This document shows, piece by piece, positions 17,054 to 26,475 of a stretch of DNA of 64,000 nucleotides. The position numbers and the translations under genes were made by a program. The notes under the pieces were generated by a model. That model was not told where the DNA came from. It made no database searches and worked only from the letters and a program-made list of their open reading frames with translations. Each line of letters begins with the position of its first letter. Position 1 is the first letter of the stretch. Origin of the DNA: UBA6544 sp038131165 (GTDB lineage: Bacteria > Pseudomonadota > Alphaproteobacteria > UBA8366); the NCBI GenBank assembly GCA_038131165.1, contig JAYPOZ010000001.1, positions 73,782 through 137,781 on the forward strand, read 5' to 3'.

Positions 17054-17806
17054 ATGCGCGATACCCGTGTAAAGCAGATTCGGAGACGATTGTATTTCAG
17101 CGCCCACGAGCGCATCCGCAAGCTCCCCTTGGCCGTCTTCGCAGCCATCATCCTGTCGAGCTGTGCGCTTCAGCTCGAACCGAGCTACGACGCGAGGATC
17201 GTGAAAGAAATCGAGACATTGACGCTCGACACACAAACATTCTTCGCATCGATTACGAACGGTATTCCGGCCGCAGGCTTTTCGGAACGGGAGAAGGCTT
17301 ATGCTGCCTTGGCGGGGCGCGCGGCGGCCATCAAGATCTATGCGGAAGCACGCCCCGCGCCGTCCGGCCGATTGGTCGGCTTCTTTCAAAATTTGATCTC
17401 CGTCCCTCCGCCTCCCAGTCTCAGCGCGGCGGCCGGAGGCGACCGGTCGTCGGGGTCCCCAAGCGAAGACCGGTACGAGAATGCGACCGCGGGCTATATG
17501 GAGGATTATCTTCGAAACCTTAAACGGCTAGCCGACAAGGACAAAGAGAACGCCGCGACAGTCGGCGACCTCTCTCGGTTCGAGGCCGCGCAGGCGGGTT
17601 ACCGCGATGCGCTCGCCGCATATCAAAAAGCCTATAGCGAGTGGGTGAGCGGCCGCGGCCTGAAACCGGCCGATATCGGCCCCGCGCCGACTCCGCCCTT
17701 GGGCAAGGTATCCGAGCGGTATGTCGGCCTTCGGCAAATCGTCCTCAACGATATTCTGCATGACGCGCTTTTCTATGAGCGCGACATTCTCAATCGCAAA
17801 CGCTGA
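17054..17806 (+). CDS. Putative lipoprotein, function unknown
   Basis: This 250-residue protein has a long basic N-terminal region (MRDTRVKQIRRRLYF), a hydrophobic stretch (LAVFAAIILSS) and Cys37 in a good lipobox (ILSSC). After lipid attachment the mature protein is mainly charged and helical, with a low-complexity Ser/Pro/Gly linker near residue 120-140. I recognise no domain. It is followed 30 bases later by a small acidic protein gene, probably co-transcribed. Envelope location is inferred from the lipobox. Confidence 0.7.
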   Translation: MRDTRVKQIRRRLYFSAHERIRKLPLAVFAAIILSSCALQLEPSYDARIVKEIETLTLDTQTFFASITNGIPAAGFSEREKAYAALAGRAAAIKIYAEARPAPSGRLVGFFQNLISVPPPPSLSAAAGGDRSSGSPSEDRYENATAGYMEDYLRNLKRLADKDKENAATVGDLSRFEAAQAGYRDALAAYQKAYSEWVSGRGLKPADIGPAPTPPLGKVSERYVGLRQIVLNDILHDALFYERDILNRKR

Positions 17807-17836
17807 CGAGCAAATAGCGGAAAGGAGCAATCGGCC

Positions 17837-18196
17837 ATGAGCATCTCCGTCGACGATCTGATTGGTGACATCGGCAATGTCATGAACGACATCCTCACCA
17901 AAGACGTCAAATTGCTACGAGGCTATTCCGAGACAAAGGCCAAATCGATCGCACGGTACACCAAACTCATCGCCGAAAGCTATGCCGCCGGTGAAATCGA
18001 CGAAGCCGAGTTGCAGGAAGAACTCGACGAACTCAATTTAATGATCGAGCGGTTCGTTCGAAATCTGAAGGCATTGACGAACACGACTGTGGAACGTTTG
18101 ATCGCGGGCGTGACGAATGTTCTCTACGGTGCGATTCGAACGGCCGCCACTGGCGCCGGAGTGCCGCTTCCGGCCCTCGATCTCGGCGAAGGATAG
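17837..18196 (+). CDS. Hypothetical acidic protein, 119 residues
   Basis: This small acidic protein (MSISVDDLIGDIGNVMNDILTK...) is mostly helical, with a Glu-rich central part (EIDEAELQEELDELNLMIERF) that may be coiled coil and a Gly/Ala/Pro-rich end. It has no recognised family. AAAGGAGCAATCGGCC gives a ribosome site. It lies directly after the putative lipoprotein and may be its partner; this is inference from position only. Confidence 0.65.
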   Translation: MSISVDDLIGDIGNVMNDILTKDVKLLRGYSETKAKSIARYTKLIAESYAAGEIDEAELQEELDELNLMIERFVRNLKALTNTTVERLIAGVTNVLYGAIRTAATGAGVPLPALDLGEG

Positions 18197-18217
18197 AACT
18201 TCACGGCAAAATCTCCG

Positions 18218-19609
18218 TCAGGCGCGGCGCCAGATCGTCCCTTCGGGTTTATCCTCAAGAACGATCCCGCTTGCAGTGAGTTCATCCCGGATACGGTCGG
18301 ATTCGGCAAAATTCTTCTCCGCTCGCGCCCCGGCCCGCAACGCAATCAATCGCTCGATTTCAACCTCGTCGAGCCCGGCCCCGCCGGCGGGCCGCCAGGT
18401 GAACCAGTCATCGGGATTCTGTTGGAGCAAACCGAGTATCGACGCCGCGTCGCGGAGATTGGCCGCCGCACTTCGCCGTGGCGCTTCTTCCGAGGCATTG
18501 TTCAAACGGCGCAACATCGAGTGAAGCTCCGTCAGCGCCAGAGGTGTGTTCAAATCATCCGACAACGCCGACAGGATCGCCTCATTGGGCGGCCCTTCGG
18601 CCCCCTCCCCCTCCGCGATCATGCCCGCGACACCGCGCAGCGCACCATAAAATCGATCCAATTCCCGTTTCGCCTCGTCCAAGCCGTCTTTGGTGAAATC
18701 GAGCGGTTGGCGGTAATGCGACTTTAGCAGGAGCAAACGCACCGCTTCGCCCGGGAATTCCTGCAGCAGTTCGTTGATGGTGTAGAAGTTGCCGAGCGAT
18801 TTCGACATCTTCTCCCCTTCCGACATCAGATAGCCGTTGTGCATCCAGTATTTGGCAAAGCCCTGTGCCGGCGTCTCGCACAGGCATTGCGCAATTTCGT
18901 TCTCATGGTGCGGGAAGATCAGGTCCTGCCCGCCACCGTGGATGTCGAAAGCCTGCCCCAGATACTTCGTCGCCATGGCGGAGCACTCGATGTGCCAGCC
19001 CGGACGGCCGCGGCCCCAGGGGCTCTCCCAGCCCGGCAATTCGGCGCTCGACGGCTTCCAGAGCACGAAATCGGCGGCATCCTTCTTGTAGGGCGCCACA
19101 TCGACCCGGGCACCCGCCACCAATTCGTCGCGACTGTGCCGCGAGAGCCGTCCATAGGCCTCCCAGGACGGCACGTTGAACAGCACATGGCCGTCCGCCT
19201 CGTAGGCGTGGCCCCGCTCTATCAGATCGGCGATCATCGCCTTCATTTCCTCGACGTGATCGGTCGCGCGTGGCTCCACGTCCGGCGGCAAGGCGCCCAG
19301 GGCCGCGATATCCTCATGGAACTGCGCCGTCGTCCGCTTGGTGATCTCGCCGATGGACTCGCCCGATTCCGCCGAGCGCGCGTTGATCTTGTCGTCGATG
19401 TCGGTGATGTTCCGCGCGTAGGTCACCTTGGGATGCAGCCGCTTCAGCAATCGGTACAAAACGTCGAAAACGACGATGGGACGCGCATTGCCGATATGCG
19501 CGTAGTCGTAGACCGTCGGTCCGCAGACATAGAACCGGACATGCTCCGGGTCGTGCGGTACGAAGTCGACCTTCCGGCGCTGATAGGTATCGTGGATGCG
19601 CAGGCTCAC
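18218..19609 (-). CDS. cysS: Cysteinyl-tRNA synthetase
   Basis: This class I aminoacyl-tRNA synthetase attaches Cys to tRNA-Cys. The 463-residue protein has the zinc ligand and HIGH-type motif (YVCGPTVYDYAHIGN, residues 28-42), further zinc-site elements GWHIECSAM near residue 208 and HHENEIAQ near residue 237, and KMSKS near residue 270. The start codon is GTG (MSLRIHDTY) at 19609, preceded by GAGGCGA. It is monocistronic, convergent with the 17837-18196 gene and downstream of nadE on the same strand. Confidence 0.97.
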   Translation of the reverse strand: MSLRIHDTYQRRKVDFVPHDPEHVRFYVCGPTVYDYAHIGNARPIVVFDVLYRLLKRLHPKVTYARNITDIDDKINARSAESGESIGEITKRTTAQFHEDIAALGALPPDVEPRATDHVEEMKAMIADLIERGHAYEADGHVLFNVPSWEAYGRLSRHSRDELVAGARVDVAPYKKDAADFVLWKPSSAELPGWESPWGRGRPGWHIECSAMATKYLGQAFDIHGGGQDLIFPHHENEIAQCLCETPAQGFAKYWMHNGYLMSEGEKMSKSLGNFYTINELLQEFPGEAVRLLLLKSHYRQPLDFTKDGLDEAKRELDRFYGALRGVAGMIAEGEGAEGPPNEAILSALSDDLNTPLALTELHSMLRRLNNASEEAPRRSAAANLRDAASILGLLQQNPDDWFTWRPAGGAGLDEVEIERLIALRAGARAEKNFAESDRIRDELTASGIVLEDKPEGTIWRRA

Positions 19610-19789
19610 GGGTTCGCCTCAATCAGGAGTAAATCTCAGCTTCGCGGCGTTACTCGTAACAAAGTCGCGCCGTGCCGTCCACGCCAACTACAATATGCGC
19701 CGAAAGCTGTTGGTGATCGGATAGCGGCGCTCACGGCCGAAGGCGCGATGAGTGATCTTGACCCCGGGCGGCGCCTGGCGGCGCGTTTA

Positions 19790-21352
19790 TTACGCGAGGT
19801 CGAGCAATTGCCAGACCCCCTGCACCGTCTCCGGATCGTGATCGCGGGCGACAATTTCGGCAACGCTCATCTCGCCCTCGATCAGGCAGCGCAGGATGTC
19901 GTCCAACTCGTCGTAGGGCGGCAGGGAATCCTCGTCCTTCTGGTCCGGGCGCAGCTCCGCAGAAGGCGGTTTGGTGATGATCCGCTCCGGAATGACACGG
20001 CCGGAGGGGCCGAGCAAGCCTTCAGGCCTGTGCTGGTTCCGCCAGTGGCAAAGTTCGAACACGGTCGTCTTGTAAACGTCCTTGAGCACGGAATAGCCGC
20101 CGCACATGTCGCCGTAGAGCGTCGCATATCCCACCGACATCTCCGACTTATTGCCCGTGGTCAGCAGCATGTAGCCGAGCTTGTTGGAAATTCCCATCAG
20201 GATGAGGCCGCGGCTGCGCGCCTGAATATTCTCCTCGGTCACGTCGGCTGCCGCATCGCCGAAGATCGGCTCCAGCATGCCCTCGAACGCGGTCATCGCC
20301 GGCTGAATGCCGACCTCGTCGAGCTGCACGCCCATCAGCTTGGCGGCCTCCTCGGCGTCTTCCAGACTCTCGCGGCTGGTATAAGGCGACGGCATCATGA
20401 CGCAGCGGACCCGGTCGGGACCCAGCGCATCGACCGCCACGGCCGCCGTAATCGCCGAATCGACGCCACCCGAAAGGCCGATCAGCACTCCCGGAAACCC
20501 GTTCTTTTCGACGTAATCCTTGAGGCCGAGCGTCATCGCCAGATAGATGGATTCCAATCCCTCGGACGGTTTTTCCAGCAAGCCCGGCTCGCACCTCCAA
20601 ACGTCGTCGTCGCCGCGCCGCCAATGGGTGGTGACCACCGCCTCGCTCCAACCGGGCGCCTGCACGGCAAGCGAATGGTCCGCGTTGAGGACGAAGGACG
20701 CGCCGTCGAAAACCAACTCGTCCTGGCCGCCGATCTGATTGACGTAGACCAGCGGCAAGCCGGTCTCCGTCACCCGGGCAAGCGCGTGCTGGAGACGTTG
20801 ATCGGTCTTCGAGATGTCGTAGGGCGAGCCGTTCGGCACCAACAGGATTTCGGCGCCTGATTCCTCGAGACATTCCGGCACGTCGGGGGTCCAGATATCC
20901 TCGCAAATCGGCACGCCGATCCGCACCCCCTTGAAATCGATCGGCCCGGGCATCGGGCCGGGTGCGAAGACGCGCATCTCGTCGAACACGCCGTAATTCG
21001 GGAGGTCATGCTTGAACCGCATCGCCGCGACGGCACCGTTCGCAAGCAGCAGGGCCGCGTTATAGGTCTTTCCCTTGTCGCGCCAGGGTGCCGTGAGCAG
21101 AACCGCCGGCCCGCCGTCGGCCGTCTCTTCCGCAAAAGCCGTCACCGCCGCTTCCACCTTATCGAGAAAGAACGGTTTCAGGACAAGATCCTCCGGCGGA
21201 TATCCGGAGACGACAAGTTCGCTGCAGACGACAAGATCGGCGCCATCCGCCGCGGCCTGGGCGCGGGCGGCGCGGACCTTCTCGATATTGCCGTTTATGG
21301 CGCCAACCACAGGGTTCAGCTGGGCCAGCGTAATGGTCAATCGATCTGTCAT
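19790..21352 (-). CDS. nadE: Glutamine-dependent NAD+ synthetase
   Basis: This two-domain enzyme makes NAD from deamido-NAD using glutamine. The N-terminal nitrilase-type glutaminase domain has the Glu45-Lys114-Cys150 triad (CSEL, RFKHDLPN, ICEDIW). The C-terminal synthetase domain carries the ATP pyrophosphatase loop LSGGVDSAIT near residue 297. The length of 520 residues fits the smaller two-domain bacterial form. The 180 bases between it and cysS hold no recognisable gene. A nicotinate phosphoribosyltransferase (35391-36512) and a sirtuin (38111-38857) in the same window also belong to NAD metabolism. Confidence 0.95.
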   Translation of the reverse strand: MTDRLTITLAQLNPVVGAINGNIEKVRAARAQAAADGADLVVCSELVVSGYPPEDLVLKPFFLDKVEAAVTAFAEETADGGPAVLLTAPWRDKGKTYNAALLLANGAVAAMRFKHDLPNYGVFDEMRVFAPGPMPGPIDFKGVRIGVPICEDIWTPDVPECLEESGAEILLVPNGSPYDISKTDQRLQHALARVTETGLPLVYVNQIGGQDELVFDGASFVLNADHSLAVQAPGWSEAVVTTHWRRGDDDVWRCEPGLLEKPSEGLESIYLAMTLGLKDYVEKNGFPGVLIGLSGGVDSAITAAVAVDALGPDRVRCVMMPSPYTSRESLEDAEEAAKLMGVQLDEVGIQPAMTAFEGMLEPIFGDAAADVTEENIQARSRGLILMGISNKLGYMLLTTGNKSEMSVGYATLYGDMCGGYSVLKDVYKTTVFELCHWRNQHRPEGLLGPSGRVIPERIITKPPSAELRPDQKDEDSLPPYDELDDILRCLIEGEMSVAEIVARDHDPETVQGVWQLLDLA

Positions 21353-21531
21353 CGGTTTTGAACGTCTGCTCCGGGTGGCATGGCGTGACTGTCAAACGTG
21401 TCACAGAGAGTGGCAAGGTCCTATGCAAAGGACTATTCTTTTTGGAAAGTTAGTCACCGTGCCCGCCCGCGCAAGGCACAATTCGCGGAAACGGTGAACG
21501 CCGTTTGTCCAACGAGAAGGGATTTCGCCGA

Positions 21532-22371
21532 ATGCCCGACGACTTGAGCGCAGATTCGGAATACGGACCCGGTAAATTCCGGGCACTCTTCGAAAGAGGC
21601 TTGGATTTCGCCATAGATCGGATGCTGCGCCGTGCCGAAGCGCAGGGCGGATCCGTATCCGCGGACGACCTGCGGGACGAGCTGGCCCAATTCAAGCGGA
21701 ATCCCGATGCCGATACGGCCGAATTCTTCGAGGACGCCTGGCGGGAATGTACGTTTGCGGTCGAGCGGCTGCGCTGGGACCAGGAACGCCGGTATCCCTT
21801 CGAGCGCCTGATGGTCAATACTTTCGTCCACCTCCTCCCGACCGGCGATCAGGTCCCGATCCAAGGCGAACATCTTTCGCGGCGGATCATCCCGGGCTTC
21901 GTGTCCGCCATGTTGCAGATGCTGGGCGAAGAGTTGAGCGACAAGTACGAGGACTTTTGCCGCACCATGGTCTCCCGGCTCAAGGCGCAGCACGGCAACG
22001 CGTTCAACTGGGACATGGTCCATCACGATCCCGACGCGGCGGAAGTGGTTACGGAAGTTTTGATCACCATCTGTCACCACTTCATCGACATGCGGAAACG
22101 CCGTCGTTGGCTCACCGACGTCATCAACGGACACATGGGAGCGCCCACGGCCGCCCAGGATGTGCCCTTCGAGGAAATGGAATGCCACCGGCTGATTTCC
22201 GCGATGTACCAGCCGCTGCGGGACGCGATGAACACGCCGGAAGGCGAATCGCGCATTACCGAGCGCTATGGCCGCGACCGGGCCCGCATGTTGCGCGCGG
22301 TCTTCGCCGAAATCACCCGCGATCACCGGGAACTCTCGCTCGGCTTGAGCAGCCAGCCGACGACCGCTTGA
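21532..22371 (+). CDS. Conserved-looking hypothetical protein, 279 residues
   Basis: This cytoplasmic-looking protein has no signal peptide or membrane segment and no family I can name. It is acidic at the start, then helical with notable His and Arg clusters (CHHFIDMRKRRRWL near residue 183). The ATG at 21532 follows GAGAAGGGA; an upstream TTG at 21505 is less likely. It lies 32 bases before the E1 alpha gene in the same direction and could be co-transcribed with it. Its codon use resembles that of the neighbours, so it is very probably a real gene. Confidence 0.7.
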   Translation: MPDDLSADSEYGPGKFRALFERGLDFAIDRMLRRAEAQGGSVSADDLRDELAQFKRNPDADTAEFFEDAWRECTFAVERLRWDQERRYPFERLMVNTFVHLLPTGDQVPIQGEHLSRRIIPGFVSAMLQMLGEELSDKYEDFCRTMVSRLKAQHGNAFNWDMVHHDPDAAEVVTEVLITICHHFIDMRKRRRWLTDVINGHMGAPTAAQDVPFEEMECHRLISAMYQPLRDAMNTPEGESRITERYGRDRARMLRAVFAEITRDHRELSLGLSSQPTTA

Positions 22372-22403
22372 CCCTGAATCGCTGCGACAGAGAGGAGCCA
22401 TCG

Positions 22404-23381
22404 ATGCAACCGACGCCAGAGAAACAGCGCGAGATGTTGCGACAGATGCAGACCATTCGCCGCTTCGAGGAACGCGCGACCCGGGATTACATCGCCGGCG
22501 ATATCTACGGCGTGGTCCACAGCTATATCGGCGAGGAAGCGGTCGCGGTCGGCGTCTGCTCGGCGCTGGAAGACGGCGACAAAATCATCAGCACCCATCG
22601 CGGTCATGGCCATTGCATCGCCAAAGGCGCCGATCTCGACCGCATGATGGCCGAGCTTTACGGGCGCGAGACCGGCTATTGCAAGGGCAAGGGCGGCTCC
22701 ATGCATATCGCGGACTTCGATATCGGCATGCTGGGCGCCAACGGGATCGTCGCGGGGGGCATTTCGATTGTCACCGGGGCCGGATTGGCGGCGCAGATGG
22801 ACGGCAACGGCCGGGTGGCGGTCTCTTTCTTCGGCGACGGTGCCTCCAACGCAGGGCCTTTTCACGAATCGATCAATATCGCCGCCGCCTGGAAACTGCC
22901 GATGCTCTACGTGTGCGAGAACAATCTCTATGCCGCGAATACGGCGTCGACCCGCACCCTCGCCCATCCCGACGTCGCGGCCCGGGCGCAGGGCTACGGC
23001 ATTCCGGGGGTCATTGTCGACGGCAACGATATTTTCGCCGTCCACGAAGCCGCGACCGAAGCGGTCGCGCGCGCGCGCGCCGGCGAGGGGCCGACCCTGA
23101 TCGAATGCAAGACCTATCGCTGGGGACGGCATACGGAGCGCCCGACCCAGGCTGAGCCCCGTCCCGCGGCGGAAGTGGCGGCCTGGAAATTGAAGGATCC
23201 GATCCCCCGCCTGAAGGCGGCCTTGCAGGAGCATCAGGGCCAGCTGAGCGACGAGGAGTGGGAGGAGATGGACCGAGAGATTTTGGCGCGGATCGAAAGC
23301 GCCGTGACGTTTGCCAAGGCCAGCCCCTTTCCGAAGCCGGAGGCGGCACTCGACGACGTTTTCGCGGAGGCGGCGGAATGA
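22404..23381 (+). CDS. TPP-dependent dehydrogenase E1, alpha subunit (acetoin/pyruvate type)
   Basis: This 325-residue subunit binds thiamine pyrophosphate and Mg through the GDG...N motif (FGDGASNAGPFHESIN near residue 145). Other marks are STHRGHGHC near residue 63, GKGGSMH near residue 97 and CKTYRWGRH near residue 235, whose RxGxH pattern sits in the phosphorylation-loop region of the family. It forms a heterotetramer with the beta subunit encoded next. The substrate could be pyruvate, acetoin or another 2-oxo acid. The 325-residue size and the absence of lipoyl E2 and E3 genes nearby fit the acetoin-dehydrogenase-like subgroup, which is only an inference. Confidence 0.88.
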   Translation: MQPTPEKQREMLRQMQTIRRFEERATRDYIAGDIYGVVHSYIGEEAVAVGVCSALEDGDKIISTHRGHGHCIAKGADLDRMMAELYGRETGYCKGKGGSMHIADFDIGMLGANGIVAGGISIVTGAGLAAQMDGNGRVAVSFFGDGASNAGPFHESINIAAAWKLPMLYVCENNLYAANTASTRTLAHPDVAARAQGYGIPGVIVDGNDIFAVHEAATEAVARARAGEGPTLIECKTYRWGRHTERPTQAEPRPAAEVAAWKLKDPIPRLKAALQEHQGQLSDEEWEEMDREILARIESAVTFAKASPFPKPEAALDDVFAEAAE

Positions 23382-24337
23382 GGGAAATCACGTATGCCCA
23401 GGCCGCAACCGAAGCCCTTGTCGAGGAAATGCGGCGCGATCCGAAGATCTTTCAGATGTCGACCGACGCTGAACCGGCGCTGGTGGACGAGTTCGGCGAG
23501 GAGCGCATCCGCGCGACGCCAATCGCCGAAAGCGCCTTCACCGGCATGTCCATCGGCGCCGCCGGTTCGGGATATCGCCCCGTCGTCAATTGGCGCCAGA
23601 TTACCTTCGCCTTCGTCGCCATGGACCAGATCGTCAATCAGGCGTCCAAGATCCACTACATGTTCGGCGGCCAGACCACGTTTCCGGTCACGTTCCGCGC
23701 GGCCGTCGGCGGCGGCACAAAGCTGGCGGCGCAGCACTCGCAGAGCCCGTATTCCATGTTCATGAACCTGTCGGGCATGAAGATCATTCTGCCGTCGACG
23801 CCTTACGATATGAAGGGCCTGCTGAAATCCGCCATCCGCGACGATAATCCGGTCATTTCCTTCGAAGCCAACCGGCTGCTCGGCTTCAAAGGCGAGGTGC
23901 CGGAGGAGGATTACAGCGTCCCGATCGGCGTTGCCGATGTGAAACGCGAAGGCAGCGACATCACCGTGATCGCCATCGCCTGGATGGTCCACGAAGCCTT
24001 GGCGGCCGCCGAGATAATGGACAAGGAAGGCGTGTCCGTCGAGGTCGTCGATCCGCGGACATTGGCGCCGATGGATGCGGGGACGATCCGCGCTTCGGTG
24101 CGCAAGACCGGACGGCTGATCGTCGCCGACGAGGCGGGCCCGACCGCCGGCGCATCGGCCGAGATCCTCGCGCTGGCGACGGAAGACGCCGACACCTTCG
24201 CCGCGCTCAAGGGACCGGCCCGGCGGGTTTGCGCGCTCGAGGCGCCGATTCCCTACAGCCCCGTGTTGGAAGATCACGTGTTCCCGAACCGCACCCGCAT
24301 CGCCGATGCGATCCGGGAGATGATGGCCGCAAGCTAG
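23378..24337 (+). CDS. TPP-dependent dehydrogenase E1, beta subunit
   Basis: This 319-residue partner of the upstream E1 alpha has the usual pyrimidine-binding and C-terminal transketolase domains. TPIAESAFTGMSIGAA near residue 47 supplies the Glu that activates TPP, and VVDPRTLAPMD near residue 225 and VADEAGPTAGASAE near residue 250 are family landmarks. Its ATG overlaps the E1 alpha stop (ATGA), so the subunits are translated together. An alpha/beta hydrolase gene follows 12 bases later. Confidence 0.9.
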   Translation: MREITYAQAATEALVEEMRRDPKIFQMSTDAEPALVDEFGEERIRATPIAESAFTGMSIGAAGSGYRPVVNWRQITFAFVAMDQIVNQASKIHYMFGGQTTFPVTFRAAVGGGTKLAAQHSQSPYSMFMNLSGMKIILPSTPYDMKGLLKSAIRDDNPVISFEANRLLGFKGEVPEEDYSVPIGVADVKREGSDITVIAIAWMVHEALAAAEIMDKEGVSVEVVDPRTLAPMDAGTIRASVRKTGRLIVADEAGPTAGASAEILALATEDADTFAALKGPARRVCALEAPIPYSPVLEDHVFPNRTRIADAIREMMAAS

Positions 24338-24349
24338 AAGGAGAACCGA

Positions 24350-24918
24350 ATGCCGCATCTGACGCGAGGCGACGCGCGGCTCTATTACGAGGACGACGGC
24401 GACGGTCCGGCGATCCTATTGACCCATGGTTTCGTCGCCTCGACCGGCATGTGGGACGGCCAGGTCGCCGCCTTCCGCGACCGCTACCGCCTGATCCGCT
24501 GGGACATGCGGGGCCACGGGCGGACCGAATGCCCGGACGACCCCGCAGCCTACGGCCAGGACATCACAGTGGCCGACATGACCGCGATTCTCGACCATCT
24601 CGGCATCGAGACGGCGGTGATCGCCGGCCACTCGCTCGGCGGTTTCATGTCGCTGCGCTTCAATGTGCTGCATCCGGAACGCGCCACGGCGCTGATCCTG
24701 CAGGGTTGCGGTCCAGGCTACCGCAGCGCCGAGTCGCGGGCCAAATGGAACCTACGGGTCGACGGACGCGCGAGGACCATCGAGGATGAGGGTTTCGAGG
24801 CGCTCGGCGGCGCCGCCGAAGTTCCGGTCAGCATACAGCGCTCCCGCCGGGAACTGGCGCTGGCCGCGCGCGGCATTCTGGCCCAGGTCGACGCCCAGGT
24901 AATCGACAGCCTGCCGCA
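24350..24918 (+). CDS. Alpha/beta hydrolase, C-terminus lost in assembly gap
   Basis: The visible 189 residues hold the front of an alpha/beta hydrolase: oxyanion region LLTHGFVAS near residue 27, the RWDMRGHG strand near residue 50 and the nucleophile elbow GHSLGGFMS near residue 90. The acid and catalytic His would lie in the missing part. The frame runs into the 100-N gap at 24919. In acetoin dehydrogenase clusters the E2 protein carries a hydrolase-like domain, but here no lipoyl domain precedes it, so this looks like a free-standing hydrolase. Confidence 0.82.
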
Positions 24919-25018
24919 NNNNNNNNNNNNNNNNNNNNNNNNNNNNNNNNNNNNNNNNNNNNNNNNNNNNNNNNNNNNNNNNNNNNNNNNNNNNNNNNNN
25001 NNNNNNNNNNNNNNNNNN
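24919..25018. other. Assembly gap, 100 N
   Basis: Exactly 100 N, the conventional length for a scaffold gap of unknown size. It cuts the 3' ends of two convergent genes, the alpha/beta hydrolase and the DUF302 gene, so other genes could be hidden inside. Confidence 0.99.
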
Positions 25019-25419
25019 ATCCCGAAGCGTTTGGCCAGCCAGGCCGGATCGGTATAAGCGAGTTTCACCGTCCCGTCGGCCGCCTGCCAAGCCGCAGCCT
25101 TGAGCGGCAGGTCGAGCCCGATGGCCGGATTCGAGGTCATCAGCGGCGTCCCGATCTTCGGCGAGCCGAAAATGATAACCGCCGTCGGCGGCAACGCCCT
25201 GCCGACGCTCTGCGCCCCCTTGGCATGATCGATCCGCGCAAAGACCTTGATGCCCTTGCGCTCAAGCGCGATTCCAAGGCGATCCAAGGTCTTGGTGACA
25301 TCGAAATCGCTCTGTTTGACGATCAAGCCGTCGCCTTCCGCCCGGGCGGCGGGTACGCTCAAGAGGCCCGATATCAAGACCGCAATCAATAGCAAGGGCG
25401 CTGCAAGGCGAATGTGCAT
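25019..25419 (-). CDS. DUF302 domain secreted protein, C-terminus lost in assembly gap
   Basis: The N-terminus MHIRLAAPLLLIAVLISGLLS... ends in an ARAE cleavage site and is a clear Sec signal peptide. The mature part (FDVTKTLDRLGIALERKGIKVFARIDHAKGA) and IIFGSPKIGTPLM follow the DUF302 pattern, a small domain of unknown function found in periplasmic and lipoprotein contexts. About 134 residues are visible and the frame enters the gap. AAGGAAC precedes the start at 25419. Full-length relatives are usually about 150-160 residues, so little coding sequence is missing. Confidence 0.8.
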
Positions 25420-25511
25420 TTCAAAGTTCCTTTCGGGTTTCGATTTCAGGCCGCGCGAATCGACCAACCGCATTTTCACGGACCATAGACGCCGGCGCAA
25501 CGAGTTGCTCT

Positions 25512-26475
25512 TCAAACTCTCGTGTGCCGGTCACGGAGGCGAGCGAGAAAAGGCGCCAGAAGCTGCGGCGACAGATACACCGGAATCTGGCTCAACGCGA
25601 AATAGAGCCACGTGATGTCCGATAGCGATCCGCCGGCCGCGGCCAACATCAGGCCGACGTTTCGCTGGGCCGTCATGAAACCGACGGCCAGCGCGGCTTC
25701 CCGACCGGCGCGCCAAAAGGCCAGAACGGAGAGTCCGAAGAAGAAGACGAAGGCCGAGAAACCGGCCGCCAGCAGCCCAAACCACGTCAGCGGGTCGGCG
25801 AGGAAGCTCGCCGCAACATCGCTCATCAAGGCGGCGGCGAAGACGAACAACCCTATGATGTTCCCGCCGTCGATTTCCAGGCGGCGGCGTTCGAGCCGTT
25901 CCACACCCACCAGGCGTCGAAGGCCGAGCCCGACAAGGGCCGAACTGGCCAAGAGGGCGAACAGCTTCCAGCCGAGCGCGGTGGCCGAAATCGACAGGGC
26001 GTCCCCGAGGAAGACATACACGAAGAACGGCGCCGTCAGAGGCACGAGCGCGCTGCTGGCCACCAGCGCGATTAACACGAGGGTTGCGTCCAATCCCAGC
26101 AAGGCGGCCAGTGCCGGCGCCGCCATCATCGGCGCGGAGGCGGATNNNNNNNNNNGCGGATTGCAGGATGATCCCGGCGAAGAGATCCGGCGCCGATTGC
26201 TCCGCGCCCACCGTCATTGCGGCCCCTCCCGACAGGAAAGGGATCGCGATCGAGGTCCAAACCGTTGCCGCCACGACAAGACCGGGGCGACGCAGATGAC
26301 CAAGGAGCGCGGCGGGATCGACGCGGAGAAAGGCGATGACCAGCAAGGCGAACACGGCGCCCCCTACATAAGGCCGCAAGACATCGCCCAGGGGCGGGAC
26401 CGCAATACCGAGCAGGATGACCGCCGCTACGGCGCGCGTGCCTTGGCGGCCGAGCCAGCGGAGGATCAAAAGCAT
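25512..26475 (-). CDS. BASS-family (bile acid:Na+ symporter-like) transporter, interrupted by a 10-N gap
   Basis: The gene is read in two pieces. The first, 26475-26156, encodes MLLILRWLGRQGTRAV and several membrane helices up to FAGIILQS. The second, 26145-25512, resumes with SASAPMMAAPALAALLGLD and continues through more helices to the stop. Together they give about 320 residues with roughly nine or ten membrane segments, the size of bile acid/arsenite-type (BASS) carriers. The two parts are in different frames only because the gap was filled with ten N. A true insert that is a multiple of three would restore one frame. The substrate is unknown. Confidence 0.75.
26146..26155. other. Assembly gap, 10 N, inside the transporter gene
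   Basis: Ten N interrupt an otherwise continuous transporter. The coding bases on both sides total 954, a multiple of three, so the real insert should also be a multiple of three and the ten is a placeholder. Confidence 0.97.

Noticed and set aside
18839..20860. A 673-codon plus-strand frame
   Set aside because: It is antisense to cysS and nadE and has no motif or ribosome site.
21385..21404. GTGAC-N10-GTCAC inverted repeat between nadE and the 21532 gene
   Set aside because: Five-base arms with a loose spacer are expected by chance in a 64-kb sequence; there is no second copy nearby.
24350..25057. A hydrolase reading through the 100-N gap
   Set aside because: The bases after the gap belong to the DUF302 gene on the other strand; the apparent 12-residue tail is a shadow.
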